Source: Alcaligenaceae bacterium (GTDB lineage Bacteria; Pseudomonadota; Gammaproteobacteria; Burkholderiales; Burkholderiaceae_B). Taken from it: 64,000 nt of DNA. Each line of letters begins with the position of its first letter. The first letter of the stretch is position 1. The notes under the pieces are model-generated. The model made no database searches. It saw only the letters and a program-made list of their open reading frames with translations, and was not told the origin of the DNA. The position numbers and the translations under genes were made by a program. Below, piece by piece: positions 1 to 9,600 of this stretch. The stretch spans positions 92,387 to 156,386 of the forward strand of contig JACCEO010000008.1 of the NCBI GenBank assembly GCA_013416485.1, written 5' to 3'.

Positions 1-870
1 TTCGCCCTGAGCTTGTGCTTGCTGAGCAAGTGCTGCTTTGGCGCTGGCATAGACTTCGCGCACCTGAGTAGTACGTGCTTGCTTTTCACGCGTTTGGTAA
101 GCAGCTTGTAGACCAGGCAATGCCGCTGCGCTAACGGCGGCGACCAGCGCTTCGTTAACGGGTGCAGGCTGCCAATCCCATTCTGGTTTGCCAGCTTCGG
201 CCACCAGGTCGTGTATAGCGTTGATAGCCACTTGCATTTGCTCGTGACCAAAAACCACACCACCCAGCATCACTTCTTCGGACAACTGCTGAGCTTCCGA
301 TTCCACCATGAGTACAGCGGCTTCGGTGCCAGCAACCACCAGGTTCAACTGTGATTCAGACAGTTGGCTGGCAACAGGGTTAAGCACGTATTCGTTGTTA
401 ATGTAACCCACGCGCGCTGCGCCTATGGGACCATCAAAGGGAATACCAGAAATTGCCAAAGCCGCCGAAGCGCCTATCATGGCGGGGATATCTGGGTCCA
501 CTTCAGGGTTAACCGACAGCGTGTGTACGATCACTTGTACGTCGTTATAGAAACCTTCGGGAAACAAAGGACGCAAGGGACGATCAATTAAACGTGAGGT
601 CAGTGTTTCTTTTTCGGAAGGCTTACCTTCGCGCTTGAAAAAACCGCCGGGTATACGACCCGCTGCATAGGTTTTTTCAACGTAGTCTACCGTTAAAGGG
701 AAGAAGTCCTGACCAGCTTTAGCAGTTTTGTTGGCTACAACAGTAGCCAAAATTACGGTGTCGTCAACCGAAACCAGCACGGAACCCGAGGCCTGACGAG
801 CAATCTCGCCAGTTTCCAGAACCACGGTGTGCTGGCCGTATTGAAACGACTTAGTCACTTTATTAAACAT
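1..870 (-). CDS. pnp: polyribonucleotide nucleotidyltransferase (PNPase), N-terminal part
   Basis: PNPase degrades RNA 3' to 5' by phosphorolysis and is part of the RNA degradosome in many bacteria. Only the first 290 codons lie in the window; the gene runs off the left edge. Translating the minus strand from the ATG at 870 gives [20 protein letters not shown], then the first RNase PH-like core with [10 protein letters not shown], the stretch [18 protein letters not shown] and [14 protein letters not shown], all typical of PNPase. A likely ribosome-binding site (AAGGATATTCCACA) precedes the start. The gene lies 89 bp downstream of rpsO on the same strand, the conserved rpsO-pnp order, with a strong hairpin between them. 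Confidence 0.97.
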   Translation of the reverse strand, partial: MFNKVTKSFQYGQHTVVLETGEIARQASGSVLVSVDDTVILATVVANKTAKAGQDFFPLTVDYVEKTYAAGRIPGGFFKREGKPSEKETLTSRLIDRPLRPLFPEGFYNDVQVIVHTLSVNPEVDPDIPAMIGASAALAISGIPFDGPIGAARVGYINNEYVLNPVASQLSESQLNLVVAGTEAAVLMVESEAQQLSEEVMLGGVVFGHEQMQVAINAIHDLVAEAGKPEWDWQPAPVNEALVAAVSAAALPGLQAAYQTREKQARTTQVREVYASAKAALAQQAQAQGE

Positions 871-887
871 TGTGGAATATCCTTACA

Positions 888-934
888 ATAAAAAAACCGT
901 GGACACCACGATAATTATCGTAGTGTCCACGGTT
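888..934 (-). terminator. rpsO-pnp intergenic hairpin with U-tract
   Basis: Positions 895-934 form an almost perfect 40-nt inverted repeat with arms AACCGTGGACAC and GTGTCCACGGTT and an inner ACGATAATTATCGT. On the minus strand it is followed by seven T residues. It fits a rho-independent terminator after rpsO. In E. coli the same position also holds an RNase III processing hairpin that lets PNPase control its own mRNA. The single inner mismatch becomes a G-U pair in the minus-strand transcript. Confidence 0.8.
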
Positions 935-959
935 GCATCGCGGGGAGCCAGCCCCAATA

Positions 960-1229
960 TCACTTACGTAGACCGAGCTTTTCGATCAGTGCGCGATAAG
1001 AGTCAAGATTGCGGCTCTTTAAGTAATCAAGCAATTTGCGGCGACGGCTAACCATGCGCAGCAGACCACGGCGTGAGTGGTGGTCTTTCATGTGGGCCTT
1101 GAAGTGACCTGTTAATTCGTTGATACGTGCAGTTAACAGTGCAACCTGAACTTCAGGTGAACCTGTGTCGCCTTTGGCGCGTTGGAATTCTGCAACGATA
1201 TCGGATTTTTTGATGTCAGCAACGGACAT
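960..1229 (-). CDS. rpsO: 30S ribosomal protein S15
   Basis: S15 is a primary 16S rRNA-binding protein of the small-subunit platform. The 89-residue product has the normal length. It carries the family signature in the middle: [19 protein letters not shown] (about residues 22-40), then [25 protein letters not shown], and ends in [12 protein letters not shown]. The ATG at 1229 is preceded by a GAGG-like ribosome-binding site. It is upstream of pnp on the same strand and divergent from the lipoprotein gene at 1356. Confidence 0.98.
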   Translation of the reverse strand: MSVADIKKSDIVAEFQRAKGDTGSPEVQVALLTARINELTGHFKAHMKDHHSRRGLLRMVSRRRKLLDYLKSRNLDSYRALIEKLGLRK

Positions 1230-1355
1230 TTGAGCCTCGTAAAAACATGCGACAGAACTGAGGGGTCCTGACGTGATGGGTGGAAAGCCAAGATTATACC
1301 GGAATGTTGAGACTGAGTGTATATTTAGTTAACAACCGCGCATTAAGAGAACAGC

Positions 1356-1880
1356 ATGCCACTAGGAAATCGACTCACCAAGACCTTGCTACCTGCACTG
1401 ACCATATTTGCCTTAACCGGCTGCACCACTATGGCCGACCTGCCAGCAGGCACACCCTTGAATCAAATTCAGGCCAAATATGGCCCACCCAGCACCGTAT
1501 GCCCCACCCCTGACGGTGGACAGCGTTTGATTTGGTCTACCCAACCGAATGGGCAGTATGCCTGGGGAACCACCGTTGATGCACAAGGACAAACCGGTGC
1601 CATAGTACCCATACTGACCGACGCCCACTTTAACGTACTGGCTCAAGGCACATGGACCGAAGATCAGGTCATATGCGAATTTGGGCAGCCGTCAATTATT
1701 GATACAGTGGGCTTACCAGGGTCTAGTCACAAAGTATTCAGCTATCGCTACCGTCAAAGCCACGTATGGAATTCATTAATGTATGTGTACTTTGACCAAT
1801 ACAGCGGGCTGGTCACACGTTTCCACGCTGGACCAGACCCTATGTATGACGACAGAAACCGTATAGGATTTATGTTTTAG
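1356..1880 (+). CDS. putative outer-membrane lipoprotein, function unknown
   Basis: The 174-residue product starts with a lipoprotein signal peptide: a basic n-region (MPLGNRLTK), a hydrophobic core and the lipobox LTGC, so Cys23 is the predicted lipidated residue. The mature part contains two similar segments, GTPLNQIQAKYGPPS and GTWTEDQVICEFGQPS. They resemble the helix-turn-GxP element of the SmpA/BamE-like small lipoprotein fold, repeated here. That relation is inferred from pattern only. The start is supported by AAGAGA 9 nt upstream. The gene converges on pssA and the two stop regions overlap by 4 nt. No enzymatic motif is visible. Confidence 0.8.
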   Translation: MPLGNRLTKTLLPALTIFALTGCTTMADLPAGTPLNQIQAKYGPPSTVCPTPDGGQRLIWSTQPNGQYAWGTTVDAQGQTGAIVPILTDAHFNVLAQGTWTEDQVICEFGQPSIIDTVGLPGSSHKVFSYRYRQSHVWNSLMYVYFDQYSGLVTRFHAGPDPMYDDRNRIGFMF

Positions 1881-2659
1881 TTATCTGTAGTGCCAGTGTC
1901 TTCGTGACGCTGGCGGGTAAGACGCTGAGCGCGACGCACACGCCAGATCATAACCACCCAGCCTGACAAGCCATACACCACAAACAAGCCAAACAAAGCA
2001 ATAGGCGGGTTACTGGACACAAACACAAAGACCGCAACCAATACCAGCATGACCCAAAACGGCACGCTACGGCCTAAAGCAAAGCTTTTACCACTATAAA
2101 ATGGTGCATTGGTGACCATAGCTATGCCTGCATATACCGTAATGGAAAATGCAGTCCAAGCGATGGTGTCATCCGACATCACCAATTTATTATCTACCAC
2201 CAGCCAAACAAAACCAGCGACCAAGGCTGCTGCTGCCGGACTGGGCAAACCCTGAAAAAAACGCTTATCGACGACGGCAATATTGGTATTGAAACGAGCC
2301 AAACGCAAGGCGGCACCCACCACATAAATAAACGCGGCCAACCACCCCCAACGACCCAAGCCCTGTAGCTGCCAAATGTACATGACCAAGGCAGGTGCCA
2401 TACCGAAGGAAATCATGTCGGACAACGAGTCGTATTGCTCACCAAATGCCGACTGAGTATTCGTTAGCCTGGCCACTCGCCCGTCCATCCCGTCAAAGAC
2501 CATTGCCAAGAAAATAGCAATAGCCGCCATTTCAAAGCGACCATTCATGGCTTGAACCACCGCGTAAAACCCAGCAAACAGATTCGCGGTGGTAAAGGCA
2601 TTGGGCAGCAGGTAAATGCTGCGCCGACGGTGTTTTTCGTCAGATGTAAGGTTAGGCAT
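1877..2659 (-). CDS. pssA: CDP-diacylglycerol-serine O-phosphatidyltransferase
   Basis: The enzyme condenses CDP-diacylglycerol with L-serine to give phosphatidylserine, the precursor of phosphatidylethanolamine, at the inner membrane. The CDP-alcohol phosphotransferase signature DGxxAR(8)G(3)D(3)D is complete at about residues 58-80 (DGRVAR, then G, then DSLSD). The rest is a series of hydrophobic segments typical of this multi-spanning family. At 260 residues its length fits the integral-membrane PssA type. It begins 3 nt after the psd stop codon, so psd and pssA are translationally close and act in consecutive steps, but in reverse order of the pathway. Confidence 0.95.
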   Translation of the reverse strand: MPNLTSDEKHRRRSIYLLPNAFTTANLFAGFYAVVQAMNGRFEMAAIAIFLAMVFDGMDGRVARLTNTQSAFGEQYDSLSDMISFGMAPALVMYIWQLQGLGRWGWLAAFIYVVGAALRLARFNTNIAVVDKRFFQGLPSPAAAALVAGFVWLVVDNKLVMSDDTIAWTAFSITVYAGIAMVTNAPFYSGKSFALGRSVPFWVMLVLVAVFVFVSSNPPIALFGLFVVYGLSGWVVMIWRVRRAQRLTRQRHEDTGTTDN

Positions 2660-2662
2660 GAA

Positions 2663-3334
2663 TTAGCTAATGACTTCTGTCGTCGGTTCAGGCAGTTCAG
2701 CCAGTACCGTACTCGTCGCACTGACTTTATCGCCTATAGCAACCCGCGGACGACTACCTAATGGCAGGTAGACATCGACTCGCGAGCCGAAGCGAATAAA
2801 TCCATAACGCTGGCCTTGGTACAGCTTATCGCCTTCCTTCACATAACAAAGGATGCGTTTAGCCACCAAACCAGCCACTTGAACAGCCGTAACAACTTGC
2901 CCTTCAGGGGTGAGTATCACGGTTGCATTACGTTCATTCTGTAATGAGGCCTTATCCAAGGCGGCATTAAAAAATTTACCAGCGAAGTAGTTAACCGACT
3001 GCACAGTGCCTTTAACAGGAACGCGGTTAGAGTGCACATTAAATACGTTCATGAACACACTGATTTTAATCGCATCGCGATCAGCGTATATATCACGGAC
3101 TTCTTCAACAGCCACGATGCGGCCATCGGCCGGGCTAAGCACGTTCAATTCGCCATCAGGTGCCACACGACCTGGATCGCGGAAAAACTGCAGCACAAAA
3201 ACAGACAGTATCCAAAACGGTATGGACGCCAGACCGGACCAGAAACTGACCAACACAGAAATAAGCACGATACCTGCCAAGAATGGCCAGCCTTCGCGCG
3301 CGATTAGGGGATGAGGATAAGATGGTTTATACAT
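2663..3334 (-). CDS. psd: phosphatidylserine decarboxylase proenzyme
   Basis: Psd converts phosphatidylserine to phosphatidylethanolamine using a pyruvoyl group made by self-cleavage. The best start is the ATG at 3334 (223 aa); the open frame extends 30 nt further only through a TTG. N-terminal membrane segments cover about residues 17-50. The conserved SPADGRIV is at 67-74, NVHSNRVP at 99-106, and the self-cleavage Gly183-Ser184 lies in RFGSRVD. The short length and RFGS rather than LGST place it in the small bacterial/archaeal PSD-A class. It is directly followed by pssA. Confidence 0.95.
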   Translation of the reverse strand: MYKPSYPHPLIAREGWPFLAGIVLISVLVSFWSGLASIPFWILSVFVLQFFRDPGRVAPDGELNVLSPADGRIVAVEEVRDIYADRDAIKISVFMNVFNVHSNRVPVKGTVQSVNYFAGKFFNAALDKASLQNERNATVILTPEGQVVTAVQVAGLVAKRILCYVKEGDKLYQGQRYGFIRFGSRVDVYLPLGSRPRVAIGDKVSATSTVLAELPEPTTEVIS

Positions 3335-3386
3335 GGTAAGACGAAGAATAACCGAAATGCACAAAAATGTTTGCTTAAACGAACAA

Positions 3387-3437
3387 ACGTCCGCTATGAA
3401 GTAGCCCCTTTCAGGATGGGCTAGTCATAACGGACGT
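3387..3437 (-). terminator. long imperfect hairpin between ilvC and psd
   Basis: The arms ACGTCCG and CGGACGT enclose further pairing blocks (TATGA/TCATA and TAGCCC/GGGCTA) around a loop of about 10 nt. On the minus strand it follows ilvC and is followed by a T-rich run (GTTTGTTCGTTT). It probably ends or attenuates the ilv operon transcript before psd-pssA. The T-tract is interrupted, so an RNA-processing role is possible. Confidence 0.55.
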
Positions 3438-3494
3438 CTGTATCCAAGAGCCCAGATTAGCAAAAACCACGCTAATCCGTAGACAGAACTGTGC

Positions 3495-4529
<1,035 letters not shown>

Positions 4530-4569
4530 TCAATTATGTGTTGGGTAGCAAGCTGACGCCTGCTGGTCA

Positions 4570-5061
4570 TTACAACTTCAGTACGCGCTCGCCACGGCCT
4601 ATACCAGATACGCCTGTACGAACAGTTTCCAAGATGGCAGTACGATCTAAAGCCCCAATAAAGGCTTCGATTTTATCCTGATCGCCGGTCAGTTCTATGG
4701 TGTAGGCCTTGTCGGTCACATCGATAATGCGACCACGGAAAATATCAGCCATACGCTTCATTTCTTCACGTTCTTTGCCCACGGCCCTGACCTTGATCAG
4801 CATCAGTTCACGTTCTACATGTGGCCCTTCGGACAAATCCACGACTTTAACCACATCGACCAAACGGTTCAAATGCTTGGTGATTTGCTCAATGATCTCG
4901 TCTGACCCTTTGGTAACTATGGTCATACGCGACAAGGTACTGTCTTCGGTAGGCGCTACGGTCAGGGTTTCAATGTTGTATCCACGCGCAGAAAACAAGC
5001 CAACCACTCGTGACAACGCACCCGGTTCGTTTTCCAGAAGGATAGAAATTACATGTTTCAT
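4570..5061 (-). CDS. ilvN: acetolactate synthase small (regulatory) subunit
   Basis: This is the regulatory subunit that binds valine and stimulates the catalytic subunit of acetohydroxyacid synthase. The 163-residue protein begins with an ACT domain (MKHVISILLENEPGALSRVV, then GLFSARGYNIETLTV) and continues with the C-terminal ALS_ss domain ending in the typical GIGRGERVLKL. Its length matches the IlvH/IlvN long form. It follows the catalytic subunit gene after 11 nt and precedes ilvC. Symbol usage (ilvN or ilvH) varies between species. Confidence 0.95.
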   Translation of the reverse strand: MKHVISILLENEPGALSRVVGLFSARGYNIETLTVAPTEDSTLSRMTIVTKGSDEIIEQITKHLNRLVDVVKVVDLSEGPHVERELMLIKVRAVGKEREEMKRMADIFRGRIIDVTDKAYTIELTGDQDKIEAFIGALDRTAILETVRTGVSGIGRGERVLKL

Positions 5062-5072
5062 TTCTTGCTTCC

Positions 5073-6794
5073 TTATAGGTCTTCAGAGCCGAGCAGCATC
5101 TCGGTCAGGCCAGCGCCAGCTTTCACCATAGGCCAAACGTTTTCAGTTTGATCTGTAATGAAATCCATGAAGACCAGCCGGTCTTTGTACTTAGTAAAGG
5201 CCTCGCGTATTGCGGGCTCGACATCAGCGGGATTTTCTATGCGCATACCCACATGCCCGTAACTTTCCACTAACTTAACGAAGTCCGGCAAGGCATCAAC
5301 GTAAGACTCCGAATAACGTGAACCGTATTCAATTTCCTGCCACTGACGCACCATGCCCAGATAGCGGTTATTCAAGCACAACACTTTAGGTGTCAGACGA
5401 TACTGACTGCAAGTGGAGAGCTCTTGAATATTCATTTGTATGGATGCTTCGCCGGTGATGACGGCAATCTGGCTATCCGGGTTGGCCATTTGCACACCCA
5501 TAGCGTAAGGCAAGCCCACACCCATAGTGCCTAACCCACCCGAGTTGATCCAGCGTCGTGGTTCATTGAAACCATAATATTGTGCCGCCCACATCTGGTG
5601 CTGGCCAACATCGGAGGTAACAAACGCGTCGCCACCCGTGACTTCCCACAGTTTCTGCACCACATACTGGGGTTTAATCACGGTATCGGAATTTTTATAA
5701 ACCAGGCATTCCTTGCCGCGCCAGGTATTGATTTGCTGCCACCAATTAGCCAGCGATGGCCGTTTGGTTTTGGGCTCGGCCAAGGCCTGACGATAGAGTT
5801 CGTTAAGTTCTACCAAAACGTCCTTGACGTTACCCACAATGGGTACATCAACGCGCACACGCTTGGAGATAGACGAGGGATCAATGTCAATATGAATAAT
5901 TTTTCGTGGTTGGCTGGCAAAATTCTTGGGGTTGCCGATAACGCGGTCATCGAAGCGCGAACCCACGGCAATAAGCACATCACAATGCTGCATCGCCATA
6001 TTGGCTTCGTAGGTACCATGCATGCCAGGCATACCAACATACTTGTCGTCGCTAGCCGGGTATGCACCCAAACCCATCAGGGTGGTGGTACATGGCGCGC
6101 CAGTCAGTTCGACTAACTCGCGTAATTCAGCACTGGCGTTAGACAACACCACGCCGCCACCCGAATAAATCATGGGGCGTTCGGCAGCCAGGAGCATTTG
6201 CATGGCTTTTTTGATTTGTCCTTGGTGCCCTTTGACAACCGGCGCATAGGAACGCATTTTCACTTCACCTTTTTGGGCGGTGAATTTATGCATAGCAACG
6301 GTAATGTCTTTGGGGATATCCACCAACACAGGACCAGGACGACCAGTGGTAGCAATATAAAAAGCACGCCGCATGGTTTCGGCCAGGTCTTTGATATCGC
6401 GGACCAGGAAGTTATGTTTTACGCAGGGTCGGGTAATACCAACCGTATCGCATTCCTGGAACGCATCCTCACCTATGGCGCGAGTAGGTACCTGCCCGCT
6501 AAGTATGACCATAGGGATAGAGTCCATATAGGCTGTGGCAATGCCAGTAACGGCATTGGTCAGGCCAGGACCGCTGGTGACCAAAGCCACGCCCACTTTA
6601 TTGGACGAGCGCGAATAGGCATCCGCTGCGTGCACAGCCGCCTGTTCGTGGCGAACCAGTATATGTTTGAAGCTGTCTTGTTTGTAGATTGCGTCGTAGA
6701 TGTACAACACCGCACCGCCGGGGTAACCAAACACGTGTTCAACACCCTGTTCAGCCAGGCAGCGCACGACGATATCTGCGCCATTGAGTTCCAT
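5073..6794 (-). CDS. ilvI: acetolactate synthase large (catalytic) subunit
   Basis: This ThDP- and FAD-dependent enzyme condenses two pyruvates, or pyruvate and 2-oxobutyrate, as the first step of branched-chain amino acid synthesis. The ATG at 6794 is preceded by AAAGGAA and gives 573 aa; the 40 extra codons upstream begin at a non-ATG codon and look non-coding. Catalytic Glu50 is in RHEQAA. The FAD/ThDP regions contain GPGLTNAVTGIATAY and PGPVLVDIPKDI, and the ThDP-Mg motif is TGEASIQMN followed by NNRYLGMVRQWQ. It heads the ilvI-ilvN-ilvC operon. The alternative symbol is ilvB. Confidence 0.95.
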   Translation of the reverse strand: MELNGADIVVRCLAEQGVEHVFGYPGGAVLYIYDAIYKQDSFKHILVRHEQAAVHAADAYSRSSNKVGVALVTSGPGLTNAVTGIATAYMDSIPMVILSGQVPTRAIGEDAFQECDTVGITRPCVKHNFLVRDIKDLAETMRRAFYIATTGRPGPVLVDIPKDITVAMHKFTAQKGEVKMRSYAPVVKGHQGQIKKAMQMLLAAERPMIYSGGGVVLSNASAELRELVELTGAPCTTTLMGLGAYPASDDKYVGMPGMHGTYEANMAMQHCDVLIAVGSRFDDRVIGNPKNFASQPRKIIHIDIDPSSISKRVRVDVPIVGNVKDVLVELNELYRQALAEPKTKRPSLANWWQQINTWRGKECLVYKNSDTVIKPQYVVQKLWEVTGGDAFVTSDVGQHQMWAAQYYGFNEPRRWINSGGLGTMGVGLPYAMGVQMANPDSQIAVITGEASIQMNIQELSTCSQYRLTPKVLCLNNRYLGMVRQWQEIEYGSRYSESYVDALPDFVKLVESYGHVGMRIENPADVEPAIREAFTKYKDRLVFMDFITDQTENVWPMVKAGAGLTEMLLGSEDL

Positions 6795-7187
6795 AATGTA
6801 TTCCTTTCGTAACCGGTACCGACATTCCAACTGACCACTATGGTCTGGGAATAGGCCGATGCCAACAACATGATCCGGCGCTTTATGACTCACGGAGCCA
6901 TGCCACCCAGACACCTTGCCGACCCGAACCGCACCCGTTGTAACGTAAGCACGAGCGTTCTATGAACGCGGGGGAGGTAGAAACGGAAGCTTTGGCAACA
7001 CACGCTTGTGACGCGGCCAACAGCAAATTACTACAGGCGCAAAAAACCGGGCGGTTGGCCCGGCATATATGCCTTATACACTTTGCCCTGGATAATAGGC
7101 AAAGTAAAGCAGTACTTTACCGCGTTGCAGCACGCGACGCAAATCGGCCTTGTGCCGACGCACAAATACCTAAAAAATCACCAGAAC
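6795..7187 (-). other. 393-bp leader/intergenic region between livF and ilvI
   Basis: No protein gene of normal size is supported here. The minus strand holds a strong terminator-like hairpin (7041-7063). Just upstream of it is a 29-codon frame starting with GTG (7163 down to 7074) whose stop lies about 10 nt before the stem. A further short dyad GTAAAG/CTTTAC lies at about 7099-7115. The arrangement resembles a leader with an attenuator for ilvI, but the hairpin could equally be the end of the liv operon. Plus-strand frames here have no family resemblance. Confidence 0.45.
7041..7063 (-). terminator. rho-independent terminator or attenuator, liv/ilv boundary
   Basis: On the minus strand a perfect CCGGGC stem, a CAACC loop and GCCCGG are followed by six T residues. 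It is 125 nt past the livF stop and about 250 nt before the ilvI start. It can end the livKHMGF transcript or act as an attenuator for ilvI. Confidence 0.8.
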
Positions 7188-7892
7188 TTATGACACGGAC
7201 AGATACCTGTGCTGCAGATCAATGTTATTGGCCAGGTCCTGACTACTGGATTCGTGCACTATGGTGCCTTTTTCCAGAATATAGGCGCGACTGGCGTGTT
7301 TGAGTGCAAAATGCACGCTTTGGTCGGTAAATAAAATTGTCGTGGTTTTTGATAGCTGGTCTATAAGTTCGCCAATTTGCTGAACAATGACCGGCGCAAG
7401 GCCTTCGTTGGGTTCATCCAGCAAAAGTAATAAGGGTTCGCTCATTAGAGATCGCGCCACCGCCAGCATTTGCTGCTGCCCACCCGACAGCGTACTGCCA
7501 TCCTGATTAGCCAATTCAGCCAGCATAGGGTATTCATCGAATATCCGTTCTATGCTCCATTGACGACGAACTCCCGATCGGGTGTATTCGGCAATTTCCA
7601 AGTTTTCTCTGACACTAAGACCGGGGAAAATTCGCCGATCTTCGGGCACCATCCCGATACCTTGACGGGCGATACGATAGGCCGGCTGACCGGCAATGTC
7701 TTGGCCATTAAAAACCACCCGCCCCTTACGGGGTGCGGACCACCCGATAATGCTGCGCAAAGTAGTGCTTTTCCCTGCCCCGTTGCGGCCTAGCAAACAC
7801 ACGACTTCGCCCTGATCCAGTTGCAGTGAAACCCCCTGCAAGGCGTGGCTTTCATCATAATAGGTATGGATATTATCGACTTCTAGCATCAT
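7188..7892 (-). CDS. livF: branched-chain amino acid-type ABC transporter ATPase LivF
   Basis: This is one of the two ATPases of a HAAT-family (Liv) importer, on the cytoplasmic side. Walker A is GRNGAGKST (about residues 35-43), the signature is LSGGQQQM, and Walker B is LLLLDEPNEGLAP, where NEGL is typical of LivF rather than LivG. The 234-residue length is normal. Two adjacent ATGs (7892 and 7889) can start it. The first overlaps the livG stop in an ATGATGA arrangement, which suggests translational coupling. It is the last gene of livK-livH-livM-livG-livF. Confidence 0.93.
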   Translation of the reverse strand: MMLEVDNIHTYYDESHALQGVSLQLDQGEVVCLLGRNGAGKSTTLRSIIGWSAPRKGRVVFNGQDIAGQPAYRIARQGIGMVPEDRRIFPGLSVRENLEIAEYTRSGVRRQWSIERIFDEYPMLAELANQDGSTLSGGQQQMLAVARSLMSEPLLLLLDEPNEGLAPVIVQQIGELIDQLSKTTTILFTDQSVHFALKHASRAYILEKGTIVHESSSQDLANNIDLQHRYLSVS

Positions 7893-8659
7893 GATGTGAT
7901 TTCCTCCGCGGCATCGCCCAAATACGCACGCCTGACTTCGGGGTTGATCTTGACTTCATGTGGTGTTCCCAACACCAACGTCTGACCACGATGCATCACC
8001 AAGATGCGATCAGCCACATCAAATACGACCCGCATATCATGTTCAGTGATCAGGAAGGTGTAGTCACCACTAGCAGCTAATGACTTAATCAAGTCAGTGA
8101 CCCTATGGGTTTCATCGGGCGTCATGCCTGCAGTGGGTTCATCCAGCAAGACCAGATGAGGTCGCGTTGCCAATACCATCGCGATTTCCACCAAACGTTT
8201 GTCGCCATAACTGATCACCCCAGCCCTGCGCCCTGCCAGATCACCTAAGGCCAGACGTTCTAGCAAAGTGTCAGCCTCTTGTTGGATGGGTCGATTACGT
8301 GATGCAATATTGGCCCAGCGTCGGCTTTGACCGTGGTAAGCGGTCAAAGCAACCTCGATGTTTTCGCGCACGCTCATTTCGTTGAAGATATTATTGATTT
8401 GAAATGAACGCGACACCCCCAGGCGACTAATACGATGAGGCGGTAATCCGGTTATATCGCGCCCCTCGAAGAGTATTTTTCCTTCGGTGGGCATCATGCG
8501 CCCCGACAACAAGTTATAAAACGTAGTTTTACCGGCACCATTAGGACCAATAATTGCCAAGGTTTCGTGTGGAATGACGTCAAACGAAATGTTGGATACC
8601 GCGGCAACACCACCAAAACGTTTACTTAAATTATGAATGCGTAAAATTGGCTGGGTCAT
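7889..8659 (-). CDS. livG: branched-chain amino acid-type ABC transporter ATPase LivG
   Basis: This is the second ATPase of the Liv-type importer. Walker A is GPNGAGKTT (about residues 38-46), the signature region is the degenerate VISYGDKRLVEIAMVLA, Walker B is LVLLDEPTAGMTP, and the switch His is in ITEHDMRVVF. The SYGxxR signature and TAGMTP are hallmarks of LivG. The C-terminal LivG-specific tail (VRRAYLGD) is present. Its start overlaps the livM stop by 4 nt and its stop overlaps livF, so the three cistrons are coupled. Confidence 0.93.
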   Translation of the reverse strand: MTQPILRIHNLSKRFGGVAAVSNISFDVIPHETLAIIGPNGAGKTTFYNLLSGRMMPTEGKILFEGRDITGLPPHRISRLGVSRSFQINNIFNEMSVRENIEVALTAYHGQSRRWANIASRNRPIQQEADTLLERLALGDLAGRRAGVISYGDKRLVEIAMVLATRPHLVLLDEPTAGMTPDETHRVTDLIKSLAASGDYTFLITEHDMRVVFDVADRILVMHRGQTLVLGTPHEVKINPEVRRAYLGDAAEEITS

Positions 8660-9600
8660 TTGCGCTCCTGCAGGCGATCAAGAAACGTGCCCAGCACGCC
8701 GCGCCGAAAAAACATGACCATCAGGGCCAAAATGATACCCAGCACCAGCATCCAAGAGTGTGTCATGCTGGTAATCCAGGTTTCCAGTAACACAAACATA
8801 CCTGCGCCAAAAAATGGCCCAAGAAAATACCCAGTACCCCCCAATATGGACATCAGGACGGGTTCGGCCGACATGGACCAATGTACAAGTTCTGGGCTGG
8901 CAATACGCAGAAACGGTGCCATCAAACCACCCGCCAAGCCAGCAAACGCCCCCGCAATCGTAAAAGCTGCCAGCCGGTAACTTTTGACGTTCAAGCCACA
9001 AAAAGCAACGCGCTCAGGATTTTGACGTATGGCACGTAGAATTAGCCCAAATGACGAGCGGCAGATCAGATACAACAGCGCCGTCGCAAGCAGTACTATC
9101 ACCAGCACAACATAGTAATAAACACTGGGGTTACCTAAGACCAGATCAAAGCCCAAGCCCAAAGAGCCCATCTGGAATCCTGCGATACCATCGCTACCGT
9201 TGGTCACCGAGCGCCACTGGTGCACCACCGCGTACACCATCATGCCAAACGCCAGTGTCAACATGGAAAAATACACTTCATTCAATTTGACACTGAAAAA
9301 ACCAATAATAAGCGCCAGGACAGCCCCGGCCACTATGGCCACCAACAAGCAGGCCAACAAAGGCCATTGCATGCTATCTAACAACATGGCGGTGGCATAA
9401 GCCCCAACGCCATAAAAAGCGGCATGCCCAAAGCTAAGCATGCCGGTATAGCCAAAAATAAGGTTGAAGCTGGCTGCGAACAGCCCCAGTATCAAAATTT
9501 CAGTAGCAATGAAAATATAAAAATAAGGAGTAATCCAAGGCAAGGCGACCAAAGCTGCCACTATCGCGAGCAATACTACAGGGATCAGATAGTTTCTCAT
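8656..9600 (-). CDS. livM: branched-chain amino acid-type ABC transporter permease LivM
   Basis: This integral membrane permease subunit has 314 residues and about nine to ten hydrophobic segments. The family-typical central region reads FNLIFGYTGMLSFGHAAFYG near residue 46. A second conserved part, SFGLILRAIRQNPERVAFCG followed by GLAGGLMAPFL, corresponds to the EAA-like loop that contacts the ATPase. It overlaps livG (4 nt) and livH (4 nt). The substrate cannot be fixed from the permease. Confidence 0.92.
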   Translation of the reverse strand: MRNYLIPVVLLAIVAALVALPWITPYFYIFIATEILILGLFAASFNLIFGYTGMLSFGHAAFYGVGAYATAMLLDSMQWPLLACLLVAIVAGAVLALIIGFFSVKLNEVYFSMLTLAFGMMVYAVVHQWRSVTNGSDGIAGFQMGSLGLGFDLVLGNPSVYYYVVLVIVLLATALLYLICRSSFGLILRAIRQNPERVAFCGLNVKSYRLAAFTIAGAFAGLAGGLMAPFLRIASPELVHWSMSAEPVLMSILGGTGYFLGPFFGAGMFVLLETWITSMTHSWMLVLGIILALMVMFFRRGVLGTFLDRLQERK

